From positions 1 through 63,052 of the forward strand of contig CADCWN010000120.1 in assembly GCA_902806415.1 (NCBI GenBank): DNA of 63,052 nt, given 5' to 3'. Source of the DNA: an uncultured Thermomicrobiales bacterium (GTDB taxonomy: Bacteria > Chloroflexota > Chloroflexia > Thermomicrobiales > CADCWN01). Numbering within the stretch: position 1 is the first letter of the stretch; every line of letters starts with the position of its first letter. The notes under the pieces were generated by a model. That model was not told the origin of the DNA, did not search any database, and was given only the letters and a program-made list of their open reading frames with translations. Of the stretch, positions 53,033 to 63,052 are shown one piece after another. The translations under genes were made by a program, and so were the position numbers.

Positions 53033-54322
53033 TCACGCGCCCGCGCCCGCCGCCTCCGCCTGCCCGATATCGCGGCGCAAGTGGAGGCCGGGGAAGGTGA
53101 TCCGGTCGGCGGCGGCGTAGGCGCGCTCGCGGGCGGCGGCGAGCGACGGGCCGCGCCCGACGACCGTGAGGACACGCCCCCCCGCCGTGACCGGCCCGCC
53201 GTCGGCCCCGGCGCGCGTGCCGGCGTGGAAGACGAGCGCGTCGTCGCCGACCGCATCAAGGCCATCGATCGGCAGGCCGGTCTCATACGGGCCAGGATAG
53301 CCACCGGAGGCGAGGACCACCCCGGCGGCGGCCCCTTCCTCCCACTCCAGGGTCTGCTCGCGCAGTCGTCGCTCGTTGAGCGCGACGAACAGTTCGAGGA
53401 GATCGGAGCGCAGGAGCGGCAGGACGACCTGCGTCTCGGGGTCGCCGAAGCGGGCGTTGAACTCGATCACCTTCGGGCCATGCTCGGTCAGGATGAGACC
53501 GGCGTAGAGGATACCGCTGAACGCCGCGTCCTTGCGCGCCATCCGCCGCATCACTGGGACGAAGACCCGCCTCGTCAGGTCGCGGATGGCGGCGGCGGAG
53601 AGGCGCTCGGTCGGCGCATACGCCCCCATCCCGCCGGTGTTCGGCCCGGTGTCGCCGTCGCCGACCCGCTTATGGTCGCAGGCGGGGAGCAGCGGCAGCA
53701 CCGTCTCGCCATCGACGAGGGCCAGGAGGGAGACCTCGCGCCCGGTCAGGAACTCCTCGATCAGCAGCTTTCGGACCGGCACGCCGAGGGTCTCGCGCTC
53801 CATGAAATCCTCGATCGTCGCCATCGCCTCGTCGGGCGTCCTGGCGATCACGACTCCCTTGCCCGCCGCCAGGCCGTCGGCCTTGATCACCGTCGGGAAC
53901 GAGACCCGCGACAGGTACTCGATCGCCGCATCGGCGTCCATGAAGCGCGCGGCGCGACCGGTCGGGACGCCGGTCTCGCGCATGATCTCCTTCGCCCACC
54001 ATTTGCTGCTCTCGATCCGCGTGGCGCTCGCGGTCGGGCCGACGATCGCCAGCCCGGCCTCGCGGAACCGATCGACCACGCCGAGCGACAGCGGCCCTTC
54101 CGGCCCGACGATCGTCAGGTCGATCCGCAGCTTCCGCGCCGTCGCCAGCAGCCCGTCGATGTCGTTCGCGGCGACCGGCAGATTCTCGGCGACCTGGCCG
54201 ATCCCCCAATTGCCGGGCGCGCACCAGAGTTTCCCGCAACGCGGGCTGCGCGCAATCGCCCAGCAGATCGCGTGCTCGCGCGCGCCGCCGCCGATGACGA
54301 GGACGCGGAGTTTATCGGTCAA
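53033..54322 (-). CDS. purD: Phosphoribosylamine-glycine ligase (GAR synthetase)
   Basis: Joins glycine to phosphoribosylamine with ATP, the second step of purine synthesis. It is an ATP-grasp enzyme: N-domain LRVLVIGGGAREHAICWAIARS, ATP-grasp core SSKWWAKEIMRETGVPT and GKGVVIARTPDEA, metal and nucleotide residues in IEFNARFGDPETQVVLPLL, and the DHKRVGDGDTGPNTGGMGAYAP loop specific to PurD. A TTG start at 54322 is preferred because GAGGAGG lies 9 bases before it; a GTG eleven codons upstream is in frame. The DUF559 cassette lies directly upstream. Confidence 0.93.
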   Translation of the reverse strand: MTDKLRVLVIGGGAREHAICWAIARSPRCGKLWCAPGNWGIGQVAENLPVAANDIDGLLATARKLRIDLTIVGPEGPLSLGVVDRFREAGLAIVGPTASATRIESSKWWAKEIMRETGVPTGRAARFMDADAAIEYLSRVSFPTVIKADGLAAGKGVVIARTPDEAMATIEDFMERETLGVPVRKLLIEEFLTGREVSLLALVDGETVLPLLPACDHKRVGDGDTGPNTGGMGAYAPTERLSAAAIRDLTRRVFVPVMRRMARKDAAFSGILYAGLILTEHGPKVIEFNARFGDPETQVVLPLLRSDLLELFVALNERRLREQTLEWEEGAAAGVVLASGGYPGPYETGLPIDGLDAVGDDALVFHAGTRAGADGGPVTAGGRVLTVVGRGPSLAAARERAYAAADRITFPGLHLRRDIGQAEAAGAGA

Positions 54323-54348
54323 TGTGGTTGCCTCCTCTGGCGTGTCTG

Positions 54349-54845
54349 CCCTCACCCCCGGCGCGGCCGCGCGCCACCCCCTCTCCCAATACTGGGAGAG
54401 GGGGTTATTGTAGCCATTGCTCGGTAGCGATCACGAGAATCTTCTCAAGTACAGCAGGCATGTTCTCGAATACTTCCTCGTTGCGAAAACGCAGGACGCG
54501 GTAGCCATACTGTTGCAAGTGTTCGGTCCTCGCCCGATCTTGGGCCAGCTGCTGTTCGTGAATAGCGCCATCGAGCTCGATAACAAGCTTGCAAGCGGTA
54601 CACACGAAATCGGCCACGAACGACCCTACGGCATATTGCCGACGGAACTTCAAGCCGCTGAGCCGTCGGTCCCGCAACGCCTCCCAAAGTACCGATTCGG
54701 CAGGGGTTGCAACCACCCGTAAATAACGCGGCGCCGCACTCGCGCCAGGGCGACGCCCGCGTATACCGCTCACCACCAGCCTCCATACCCCCTCACCTCG
54801 GATGGGGAGGGGGTGCCGACCGAATGCGAGGCGGGGGTGAGGGCC
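54349..54845. mobile_element. DUF559 cassette bounded by ~60-bp imperfect inverted repeats
   Basis: Left arm 54349-54408 (starts GCCCTCACCCCC; contains CACCCCCTCTCCC and a hairpin GGGAGAGGGGG) and right arm 54786-54845, read on the other strand (starts GGCCCTCACCCCC; contains CACCCCCTCCCC), share blocks in the same order at the same spacing. Between them is one DUF559 gene. The unit is about 497 bp and sits exactly in the purD-purL gap. No target duplication or transposase is visible. Arm positions are good to about one base. Confidence 0.55.
54405..54773 (-). CDS. DUF559 domain protein (Vsr/PD-(D/E)XK-like nuclease fold)
   Basis: A protein of about 122 residues with the DUF559 pattern: ATPAESVLWEALRDRRLSGLKFRRQYAVGSFVADFVC, then KLVIELDGAIHE and RTEHLQQYGYRVLRFRNEEVFENMPAVLEKI. 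The Asp in FVADF and the Glu-x-Asp in VIELDG match the restriction-like nuclease active site. The function is unknown. GGAGG precedes the GTG at 54773. The gene fills the interior of an inverted-repeat cassette, a setting often seen for this family in GC-rich genomes. Confidence 0.75.
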   Translation of the reverse strand: MSGIRGRRPGASAAPRYLRVVATPAESVLWEALRDRRLSGLKFRRQYAVGSFVADFVCTACKLVIELDGAIHEQQLAQDRARTEHLQQYGYRVLRFRNEEVFENMPAVLEKILVIATEQWLQ

Positions 54846-54852
54846 GCTCCCC

Positions 54853-57174
<2,322 letters not shown>

Positions 57175-57196
57175 TCGCCCCCCTCCACCCATTGGG

Positions 57197-57232
57197 AAAA
57201 AGCCGGTGGGCAGCGACGCCGCCGCTGCCCAC
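57197..57232 (-). terminator. Terminator-like hairpin in the purL leader (possible attenuator)
   Basis: On the minus strand GTGGGCAGCG pairs perfectly with CGCTGCCCAC across a 7-nt loop and is followed after CGG by CTTTTTCCC. This is the only hairpin in the window with a clean five-T run. It ends about 23 bases before the purL GTG and just before its ribosome site. A second stem (GCCGCCG/CGGCGGC, about 57265-57290) lies upstream in the leader. A minus-strand TATACT at 57347-57342 may be the -10 box of the transcript. Confidence 0.6.
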
Positions 57233-57429
57233 ACAGAAGCCCATGCTCGTCGCCTTCCGGTTAGTGCCGCCGCTCGAATCGGCGGCGCACCGCCCATGCA
57301 TCCGTTCACCGGCATCAGCCAAGGCTCACTTTGTCGCGTGAAGTATACACGGGGGATGGGGTAGCGGCGGGATCGGGATGGGAGTGGGGCGCGACGGTAG
57401 AATTCCGGTATCGCCTCTCTCCATTCCTT

Positions 57430-58055
57430 TCAGGCGCGAGAGCGGGGCGGGGTTTCGAGCGGTATCGAGATGATGTTCCGACACTTCGGGTAATTCGTGC
57501 AGCCCCAGAACCGATCACCAGCGTGCTTCCCCTGCGCCGCCGTGCGTACTTTCATCTCGCCGCCGCATCGCTCGCGGATCCTTGTCGGCACCGTTGCTGG
57601 GATCGTCATTGATGGTGTGGGCACAAGTATCGCCGCACCGCGCGGTGCGGCTTCGGAGACGAGCGCGGCGATCGTCTGCGTGTGATAAGTACGCTGTGCG
57701 GGGACCCGGAGCAACGGGAGCTGAGCGTCGGCAAGACTTGCTCGACGAAGGCGTCGCGCTCAAGGAGATCGGGGCGACGATGGGACCGATCATCCAATTC
57801 AACAACCGCGAGCGGGCGCAGCGTCTGCGGGTGACAGAGGACGAAATCGACATGCTTACGGTTGATCCGCTGCCAAGCGCCGAACTGCCCCTCTTGACGT
57901 GGCGGGAAGACGAGATCAGCAAGCCGGACCTTCGGGAAGATGAGGTAATCGTCGGCAACGGCGGCACACAGGACGTGGAAGAAGCTCTGTTCGGCGCGCG
58001 ACAGGAAATCGTCGCGCAGCGCGTAGGCATACTCGGTCGGACCAACAGCCGGCAC
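57430..58055 (-). pseudogene. Frameshifted DUF2726 protein with topoisomerase-type zinc finger
   Basis: Two overlapping frames make one protein. The first (from GTG 58055, GGGGAGGGA before it) reads YALRDDFLSRAEQSFFHVLC, FPKVRLADLVFPPRQ and HVDFVLCHPQTLRPLAVVELDD, the DUF2726 nuclease-like core, then derails after ERDAFVEQV. The other frame continues ADAQLPLLRVPAQRTYHTQTIAALV and ends in a zinc finger CGGEMKVRTAAQGKHAGDRF with FWGCTNYPKC. One deleted T near 57735 explains the break. It is either a recent pseudogene or a sequence error. Confidence 0.75.
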
Positions 58056-58140
58056 TCCCTCCCCAGAACCGAGCGCGTCATACGGAATCCCGTTGGTTGC
58101 TTACGTTATAGCGCTGCTACACACGGGCACCAGAGCGCGC

Positions 58141-58302
58141 TTATAGCGCAACGATATAGGCGGATTCCGTATCAGGCTGCGCTGATTCAGGGGTCACATT
58201 CAGTTCCGCGTGCTCGATTTCCCGAACCGGGGCAGATGGTGAGCGCCTACCGAACAAGTGATCGAGCAACTGTCGCCACCAACTCCGCTCCCCGTCCCCC
58301 AT
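58141..58302 (-). CDS. Small hypothetical protein, 53 aa
   Basis: Not recognised. The ATG at 58302 has a very strong ribosome site (GAGGAGAGAGGAAGCG), the main reason to call it. The peptide is amphipathic and polar (MGDGERSWWRQLLDHLFGRR at the N-terminus), with no membrane segment. A larger upstream extension of the same frame looks like non-coding sequence. Confidence 0.45.
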   Translation of the reverse strand: MGDGERSWWRQLLDHLFGRRSPSAPVREIEHAELNVTPESAQPDTESAYIVAL

Positions 58303-58612
58303 CGCTTCCTCTCTCCTCGGACAATATGGTACGCGCGAGAAACATACTGCCAGTGTAGGGAAGCTGAACCCAATGAGAGAATAGTCGGAATGGGCAACGG
58401 GGGCAAGGAGTTGGGGAGAATATTGATCGGGAGAGAGCCGATAGTTGCGCCGGATCTTCGTCGGCGCGATGATGCCGGGAGAAACGCAAGGACTATAGCG
58501 CCGGGCCAGAAGAAGGGCGATGACAACGCGACAAGGCGATCCGCGCGCCGGGACGAGGAGTCCTGCTATCCCACCGCGAGTGACTGAGCCAGGCGCCGGC
58601 TGGGGGACACGT
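58303..58612. other. 310-base intergenic stretch, no clear features
   Basis: This stretch lies between the small peptide gene and the end of the flavoprotein monooxygenase gene. I see no supported ORF, hairpin of note or RNA gene in it. It presumably holds the promoter of the small gene; no clear -35/-10 pair was found. Confidence 0.4.
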
Positions 58613-59809
58613 TCAGGAGAAATAGCATAAGGTGGCCGCGTCGCTCGGCCCGTCGGGGCCGAGACCGACGAGGTCCGGGGCATCTCCTGGCGCTGCCGCC
58701 GCCAGCCGGGGGAGCACCCGCGCCCGGCGAGCATCCGCCTCGGGGCCGATCTCCACCAGGGCCGTTCGCCAATTCTCCAGCCTGTGTAGGGCCGCGTAGT
58801 AGCGGTCATGCTCGGCGGCGTAGGCACGCCCGGCCGCGTCCCAGTCGTCGCTCGCCAGCAGCCGATCGCGCAGGGTCCGCACGTCGCGCAGTGACAGCGA
58901 CAGCCCGCAGCCCCAACTCGGGTCGCAGGCCACCGCTGCGTCGCCGATCAGCGCCACGCCGTCGCGGTAGGGATGGTCCACCCAGCTGTCGGCCCCCTCG
59001 AATGCGGCCAGCGGCCCGACCGCCTCGGCGTCGGCAAACCAGGCGGGATCGGCACCGGCCTCGACACAGGCCGCGAGGAAGGCGGGCACTTGCCGCTGCC
59101 CGCTGAGGGGGCGCGGCGTGCCGATGCGACGGTAAGCGAAGTAAACCCGGTGCCGCCCGTCGCGCAGCGGGAAGAAGAGGGCGAACTGCCCGGTCGCCGC
59201 GTGACTCACCACTTGCACACTGTCGCTAGGCAATTGCACACTGGCGAGGAGCAACCCCGCGACCACCAGCCGCTCGGGATCGCGGTTGACCGCGAAGCCA
59301 GCCCAGGCGCGCGCCCGCGACGCTCGGCCGTCGGCCCCGATGACCAGCCGTGCGCCGAGCGTCTCGATGGACCCACCCGCCGCCTGGAGGGTCACTGCGG
59401 GCGCGCTACCGGGCGCGAGGCCGACCACGGCCGCCCCGCGCCGGACCTCGGCCCCGGCCTCGGCCGCCGCGCATAGGAGCGTCTCCTGCATCTGCGGATG
59501 GTGGAAGGTGAGTTCGCCGGTGTGCGCGGGAGTCGTGGCGATCAGGTCGCGCTCCAGCGTCCCCGCTACCCCGACCGCGCTGCTGCGCCACCAGCGCACC
59601 TCCCGGCCGCAGGTGTCCAGGAGGAGGTCGGCAATCCCGAGCGCGCGGGCCTCCGCCACGCCCCAGGGGTGGACGGTCTCGCCGCGCACGCGGTCCCGGA
59701 AGCGCGTCTCCCGCTCCAGGATGAGCACCCGCGCACCGTGACGGGCGAGCGCGCCGCCCAGGGTTGCGCCCGCGATCCCGCCCCCGACACAGATGAGGTC
59801 ATAGTCCAT
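58613..59809 (-). CDS. FAD-dependent monooxygenase (PHBH/geranylgeranyl-reductase-like)
   Basis: A 398-residue group A flavoprotein monooxygenase. FAD motif YDLICVGGGIAGATLGGALARHG with the RGETVHPWG segment; DG motif LVIGADGRASRARAW; GD motif GVALIGDAAVACDPSWGCGLSLSLRDVRTL. The active-site part that defines the substrate is not conserved enough to name one. GGGGATCCG lies before the ATG at 59809. It is followed upstream by a berberine-bridge-type oxidoreductase on the same strand, and the two may belong to one catabolic or secondary-metabolite unit. Confidence 0.88.
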   Translation of the reverse strand: MDYDLICVGGGIAGATLGGALARHGARVLILERETRFRDRVRGETVHPWGVAEARALGIADLLLDTCGREVRWWRSSAVGVAGTLERDLIATTPAHTGELTFHHPQMQETLLCAAAEAGAEVRRGAAVVGLAPGSAPAVTLQAAGGSIETLGARLVIGADGRASRARAWAGFAVNRDPERLVVAGLLLASVQLPSDSVQVVSHAATGQFALFFPLRDGRHRVYFAYRRIGTPRPLSGQRQVPAFLAACVEAGADPAWFADAEAVGPLAAFEGADSWVDHPYRDGVALIGDAAVACDPSWGCGLSLSLRDVRTLRDRLLASDDWDAAGRAYAAEHDRYYAALHRLENWRTALVEIGPEADARRARVLPRLAAAAPGDAPDLVGLGPDGPSDAATLCYFS

Positions 59810-59842
59810 CGGATCCCCCTCGCCGGACTGCGCGGCGCGCGG

Positions 59843-61228
59843 TCAGACCGTAGGCTCGATATTCTGGTTCAGGCGGAAGAGGTTGGTCGGGTCGTAGCGG
59901 TTCTTCAGCGCCACGAGCCGCGCATGGTTCGCGCCGTAGGCGTCGCGGACCCGCTGGCCGCCCTCGTCGCCCAGGTCGTTGACGTAGACGCCGTGCGACA
60001 GGTGCGGTTCGAGCGCGTCGTGGCAGGCACGCACCCAGCGGATATTGCGGTCATTGTCGGCAGGGTCGGCCCAGTTGCCGAGGATGTTCACGTCCCATTG
60101 CAGGTCGCGGTGGGCGTAGGCGGTGTCGCCCCGGCCGACGCGCGCGTAGGCTCCGTGGCAGTCGGCGAAGGCGATCGCGGTGAAGGGCGAGGGGACGCGC
60201 CCGTAGTGCTCGACCGCCGCCGCGATCAGGTCGTCGCTGATGGTGCCGGTCAGGCCCGACTTCCAGTAGTTCTGCCGCCCGTGGGGGTAGCCGCCGCCGA
60301 TCAGCGCCTGCATCGTGGTGTAGGGGATCGGCGCGATGGTGTCGGCGAGCGGCGTGCCGAAGCCGCGCAGTGGGGCGAGGGCACGCTCCCCGGCGTCGAG
60401 CGGCCCGGCGTAGCAGGTGATGAGCGCAACGATCGGCGTGCCATCCGGCATGGTCAGGAGGACCGCGTAGGTCGTCAACTCGTCCGGCTGCGCGACAGCG
60501 AACCCGCGGTAGAACCGCAGCGCGTCCACGGCGCGGTCGAGCGGGTGGACCACCATGCCGCCGAGTACGGTGCCGACCGGGTGCAACTGGTACTCGAACG
60601 AGGTGACGATGCCGAAGTTGGCACCGGCCCCGCGCAGCGCCCAGAAGAGGTCGGCGTGCTCGGTGGCGCTGGCGCGCAGCAACTGGCCGTCGGCGGTCAC
60701 GACGTCGGCGGCGAGGAGATTGTCGAGCGTGAGGCCGTGCTTGCCGGTCAGCCAACCCTGCCCCCCGCCGAGGGTCAGCCCGGCGATGCCAGTCGTCCCG
60801 ACGACCCCACCGACCGTCGCCAGCCCGAAGGCGTGGGCCTCTTGATCGAACTCCTCCCAAAGGACGCCGGGCTCGGCGCGGGCGGTGCGGGCGACCGGAT
60901 CGACGCGGATGCCCTTCATGGGGGAGAGGTCGATCATCAGGCCGTCGTCGCAGACCGCCTTCCCGGCGACGCCGTGCCCGCCGCCACGGACGGCGAGGGG
61001 CAGCCCGTGCTCGCGGGCGAAGGCGACGGCGGCGAGCACGTCGGATGCCCCGGCGCAGCGGGCGATCAGCGCCGGGCGGCGGTCGATCATCGCATTCCAG
61101 ACCTGGCGGGCGGGGTCGTAGCCCGCGTCCTCCGGGCGCAAGAGTTGGCCGCGCAGGCGCTCCCCGAACGCGCCGATGGCATCGTCGTCGAGGGTTCCGG
61201 ATGCAGGAGTTTGGTGCTGTGCGATCAT
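59843..61228 (-). CDS. FAD-linked oxidase, berberine-bridge-enzyme (BBE) family
   Basis: A 461-residue flavoprotein of the PCMH/VAO fold. LPLAVRGGGHGVAGKAVCDDGLMIDLSPMKGIRVDP contains the His that is covalently bound to FAD; the second covalent Cys of bicovalent BBE enzymes is missing, as the loop reads VGTTGIAGLTLGGGQGWLTGKHG. The C-terminal BBE motif is NHARLVALKNRYDPTNLFRLNQNI. The ATG at 61228 follows GGAGGACAGGCC. It ends 33 bases before the monooxygenase gene and is likely co-transcribed with it. Such enzymes oxidise sugars or aromatic substrates with oxygen. Confidence 0.9.
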   Translation of the reverse strand: MIAQHQTPASGTLDDDAIGAFGERLRGQLLRPEDAGYDPARQVWNAMIDRRPALIARCAGASDVLAAVAFAREHGLPLAVRGGGHGVAGKAVCDDGLMIDLSPMKGIRVDPVARTARAEPGVLWEEFDQEAHAFGLATVGGVVGTTGIAGLTLGGGQGWLTGKHGLTLDNLLAADVVTADGQLLRASATEHADLFWALRGAGANFGIVTSFEYQLHPVGTVLGGMVVHPLDRAVDALRFYRGFAVAQPDELTTYAVLLTMPDGTPIVALITCYAGPLDAGERALAPLRGFGTPLADTIAPIPYTTMQALIGGGYPHGRQNYWKSGLTGTISDDLIAAAVEHYGRVPSPFTAIAFADCHGAYARVGRGDTAYAHRDLQWDVNILGNWADPADNDRNIRWVRACHDALEPHLSHGVYVNDLGDEGGQRVRDAYGANHARLVALKNRYDPTNLFRLNQNIEPTV

Positions 61229-61444
61229 GGCCTGTCCTCCGTGCCGTGCCTGATCCGACGAGCGACATGTCTGTCGTGTCCCCGATCGGGGAATGTGTCC
61301 TAGCTGGATACACTCTACGCCGACCGACACGCGGACGCCTGACAGAAATTGCGTAATCGCGGGAACTGGCGTGCCAGGCCCGGCTACGCAGAATCGCGTA
61401 GGTGCTGCCGTCTAGGCAACCGATCGGCCAAGCGGGGGGCAGGA

Positions 61445-63052
61445 TTAGACCAGGCCGTGCTCGGTGGCGAAGCGGGCGGCGGCGGTGCGCGAAGAGACGT
61501 CGAGCTTGCCATAGATCGAGCGCAGGTGGGTGCTGACGGTGCGCGGGGAAAGGAAGAGGCGCGCGGCGACCTCGACATCGGTCAGCCCCCGCGCCACCAG
61601 GCGCAGCACCTCGACCTCGCGCGCGGTCATCCCGGCAGGGTAGCGAACGGGTCTTGTCGGCTGCGGATCGGCGGGCGGAAGCAGCGCGCTGGCATCCAGC
61701 GCGAACCGCTCGCGCAATTCGCCCTCCTGCACGAGCGCGGCGAGTTCTTCGATCAGCGCGCGGGCGGTCGCGGCGGCGGTCGCGGCGGCGGCGTGCTCCC
61801 CTGCGGCACGATGGAGCATTGCGTCGTCCGCGTGCAGTCGCCAGAGGAGTGCTCGGGCACCGCACTCGGCGGCGGCGTGTTGGGCGGCGCGCAGGACGAC
61901 CATGGCCTCGTCCGACCGACCGAGCGCGGCCAATGCCCGCGCCCGAACGCGCCACAGGTGGGGGATGGCGCGCCCCGCCCGGCCATCCACGGCCTCCGCC
62001 ACCAGCCCGTCGACGATCCGCAGCGCCCGCGTCGGGTCGCCCTCGGCGCGGGCGAGTTCGGCCTGGGCATACCAGCAACGGCGCTGGCCGGCGGTGTGCG
62101 GCGGGTCGACGGGTCCGAGCAACGCCGGGTCGAGGAGGGTCCGCGCGCGCGCGAGGTCCCCGTGCTCGACACAGAGCGACGCCAGGGTTCCGACGATCAG
62201 GCGCTCCAGGCAGCGCGAGTTGAGGTCGCGCGCCAGGGCCAGCGCCCGCTCGAGATGCCGACGGGCCGACGCGACCGCCAGCAGATCGGCATGAATCGCT
62301 CCGAGCCGGAAGTGCGCCTCGGTCTGCCATTCGCCGTGCCCGATCTCCTCCGCCAGTTCCAAGCCCTGGTGCCCCAGCGCCAGGGCTTCCCCATAGTTCC
62401 CCTGCTGGCCGAGGGACGCGGCGAGCATCAGCAGGCCGAACGCCTCGCCCGCCCGCCACCCGATCGTGCGGGCGAGGCTCATACCCTCCTCAGCATAGCG
62501 CTGGCCTTCCGCCAGCCGCAGCGCGGGGAGTGCGGCCTCGCCGCCATACCAGCCTCCACACTCGCACAGCCAGGCGAGTGTGGAGGCGAGCGCCTGCCGC
62601 TCATCCAACTGGCGGAAGAGCGCCACCGCCTCGCGGGCGTGAGCAGCAGCCTGGAGCAAATCACCACCGAGGAAGTTCGCCATCCCCAACTGATCGAACG
62701 TGACGGCGATCCCGTGCCGGTCATCAAGCCGCTGGAAGATCGCCAGGGCATCGTGGTGGTAACGTTGGCCCGCGAACGGCTGATCGACGTTGACGTGCCA
62801 ATTGCCAACACAATTCAGGCTATGCGCCAAGAGCGCCGGCTCGTCCATCGCACGCGCCAGATCCAGCGCTTGCCGATAGTGAGCATCCGTCCGCGCGTAG
62901 TCGCGCCCGGCCCAGAGTTGGCCGAGATCGAGGGTCGCCTGCCACTCGGCCTTGCGATCACCCATCGATCGAGCCAGCGCCAACGCTGCCTCCTGGTTTG
63001 CCTGCGCGGGATCGAACTCGCCCAACGTCTCGTGCGCCAGCCCGCGCTCGCG
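61445..63052 (-). CDS. LuxR-family regulator with TPR-like domain, N-terminus beyond the window
   Basis: The visible part is the C-terminal 535 residues of a large transcription regulator. It carries about ten TPR-like helical repeats ([40 protein letters not shown] units) and ends in a LuxR helix-turn-helix: [47 protein letters not shown]. Large LuxR regulators of this layout usually have an N-terminal AAA-type NTPase or protein kinase domain, which would lie past base 63052. It lies upstream of the BBE oxidase and monooxygenase genes on the same strand and may control them. Confidence 0.85.
   Translation of the reverse strand, partial: RERGLAHETLGEFDPAQANQEAALALARSMGDRKAEWQATLDLGQLWAGRDYARTDAHYRQALDLARAMDEPALLAHSLNCVGNWHVNVDQPFAGQRYHHDALAIFQRLDDRHGIAVTFDQLGMANFLGGDLLQAAAHAREAVALFRQLDERQALASTLAWLCECGGWYGGEAALPALRLAEGQRYAEEGMSLARTIGWRAGEAFGLLMLAASLGQQGNYGEALALGHQGLELAEEIGHGEWQTEAHFRLGAIHADLLAVASARRHLERALALARDLNSRCLERLIVGTLASLCVEHGDLARARTLLDPALLGPVDPPHTAGQRRCWYAQAELARAEGDPTRALRIVDGLVAEAVDGRAGRAIPHLWRVRARALAALGRSDEAMVVLRAAQHAAAECGARALLWRLHADDAMLHRAAGEHAAAATAAATARALIEELAALVQEGELRERFALDASALLPPADPQPTRPVRYPAGMTAREVEVLRLVARGLTDVEVAARLFLSPRTVSTHLRSIYGKLDVSSRTAAARFATEHGLV

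Noticed and set aside
57175..57347. purL leader considered as a known riboswitch (ZTP, THF, PRPP)
   Set aside because: By eye none of their conserved cores is present. It was kept only as a possible attenuator; a covariance-model scan would decide.
60051..62459. An 802-codon open frame on the minus strand over the BBE oxidase and the regulator
   Set aside because: It is a shifted frame of two well-supported genes, crosses the gap between them, and encodes an Arg/Pro-rich composition without domains.

Overview
The window is about 63 kb of GC-rich bacterial chromosome with dense gene packing, no rRNA and no prophage. The combination of three F420-type flavin enzymes, a PurS-type purine pathway, a PstA/DarA-like cyclic-di-AMP receptor, an S-layer-homology protein, GT39-like envelope glycosyltransferases and many intergenic hairpin repeats suggests a Chloroflexota bacterium (Thermomicrobia/Sphaerobacter-like). 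That placement is an inference from gene content. A reconstructed selenocysteine gene implies that the cell uses selenium.

Layout. 0.1-8.2 kb: two large multi-membrane glycosyltransferases, an S-layer-homology protein, an M42 peptidase, a GNAT enzyme and an AhpD-like gene split by an in-frame TGA. 8.4-14 kb: lon, serA and a zinc peptidase. 14-17 kb: small unknown genes, a tRNA-Leu(CAA) with a clear promoter, and a redoxin-like protein. 17.2-22.6 kb: rfbD-like reductase, two family-2 glycosyltransferases, an F420-type oxidoreductase, and an ECF sigma gene overlapping an alkyltransferase that carries an Ada-type zinc domain at its C-terminus. 22.7-26.4 kb: ECF sigma/anti-sigma pair divergent from a site-2 protease, then a cyclic-di-AMP receptor. 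26.8-33.8 kb: peptidase, DapF-like protein lacking both catalytic cysteines, pyruvate-oxidase-like enzyme, serine hydrolase, sugar isomerase, Nudix hydrolase. 33.8-37.4 kb: purB-purC-purS-purQ on the minus strand, interrupted by two long hairpin repeats. 38.9-40.9 kb: an AT-richer island holding a decayed SfiI-like restriction-modification system. 41-52 kb: mostly single metabolic genes, plus a DEDDh exonuclease/GIY-YIG nuclease fusion. 53-57.2 kb: metB-like gene, purD and purL. A DUF559 gene bracketed by long inverted repeats lies between purD and purL, and purL carries a hairpin repeat inside its coding sequence. 57.4-63 kb: a frameshifted DUF2726 gene, two flavoproteins and the end of a LuxR-type regulator.

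The purine genes form one pathway split over two loci: purL, purS and purQ supply the three subunits of FGAM synthetase, purD acts earlier, and purC and purB act later. The most unusual elements are the CxxU selenoprotein with its SECIS hairpin, the dead SfiI-like system with a possible slippage tract in the methylase active site, the family of hairpins built from tandem 7-8-mers, and the DUF559 cassette.
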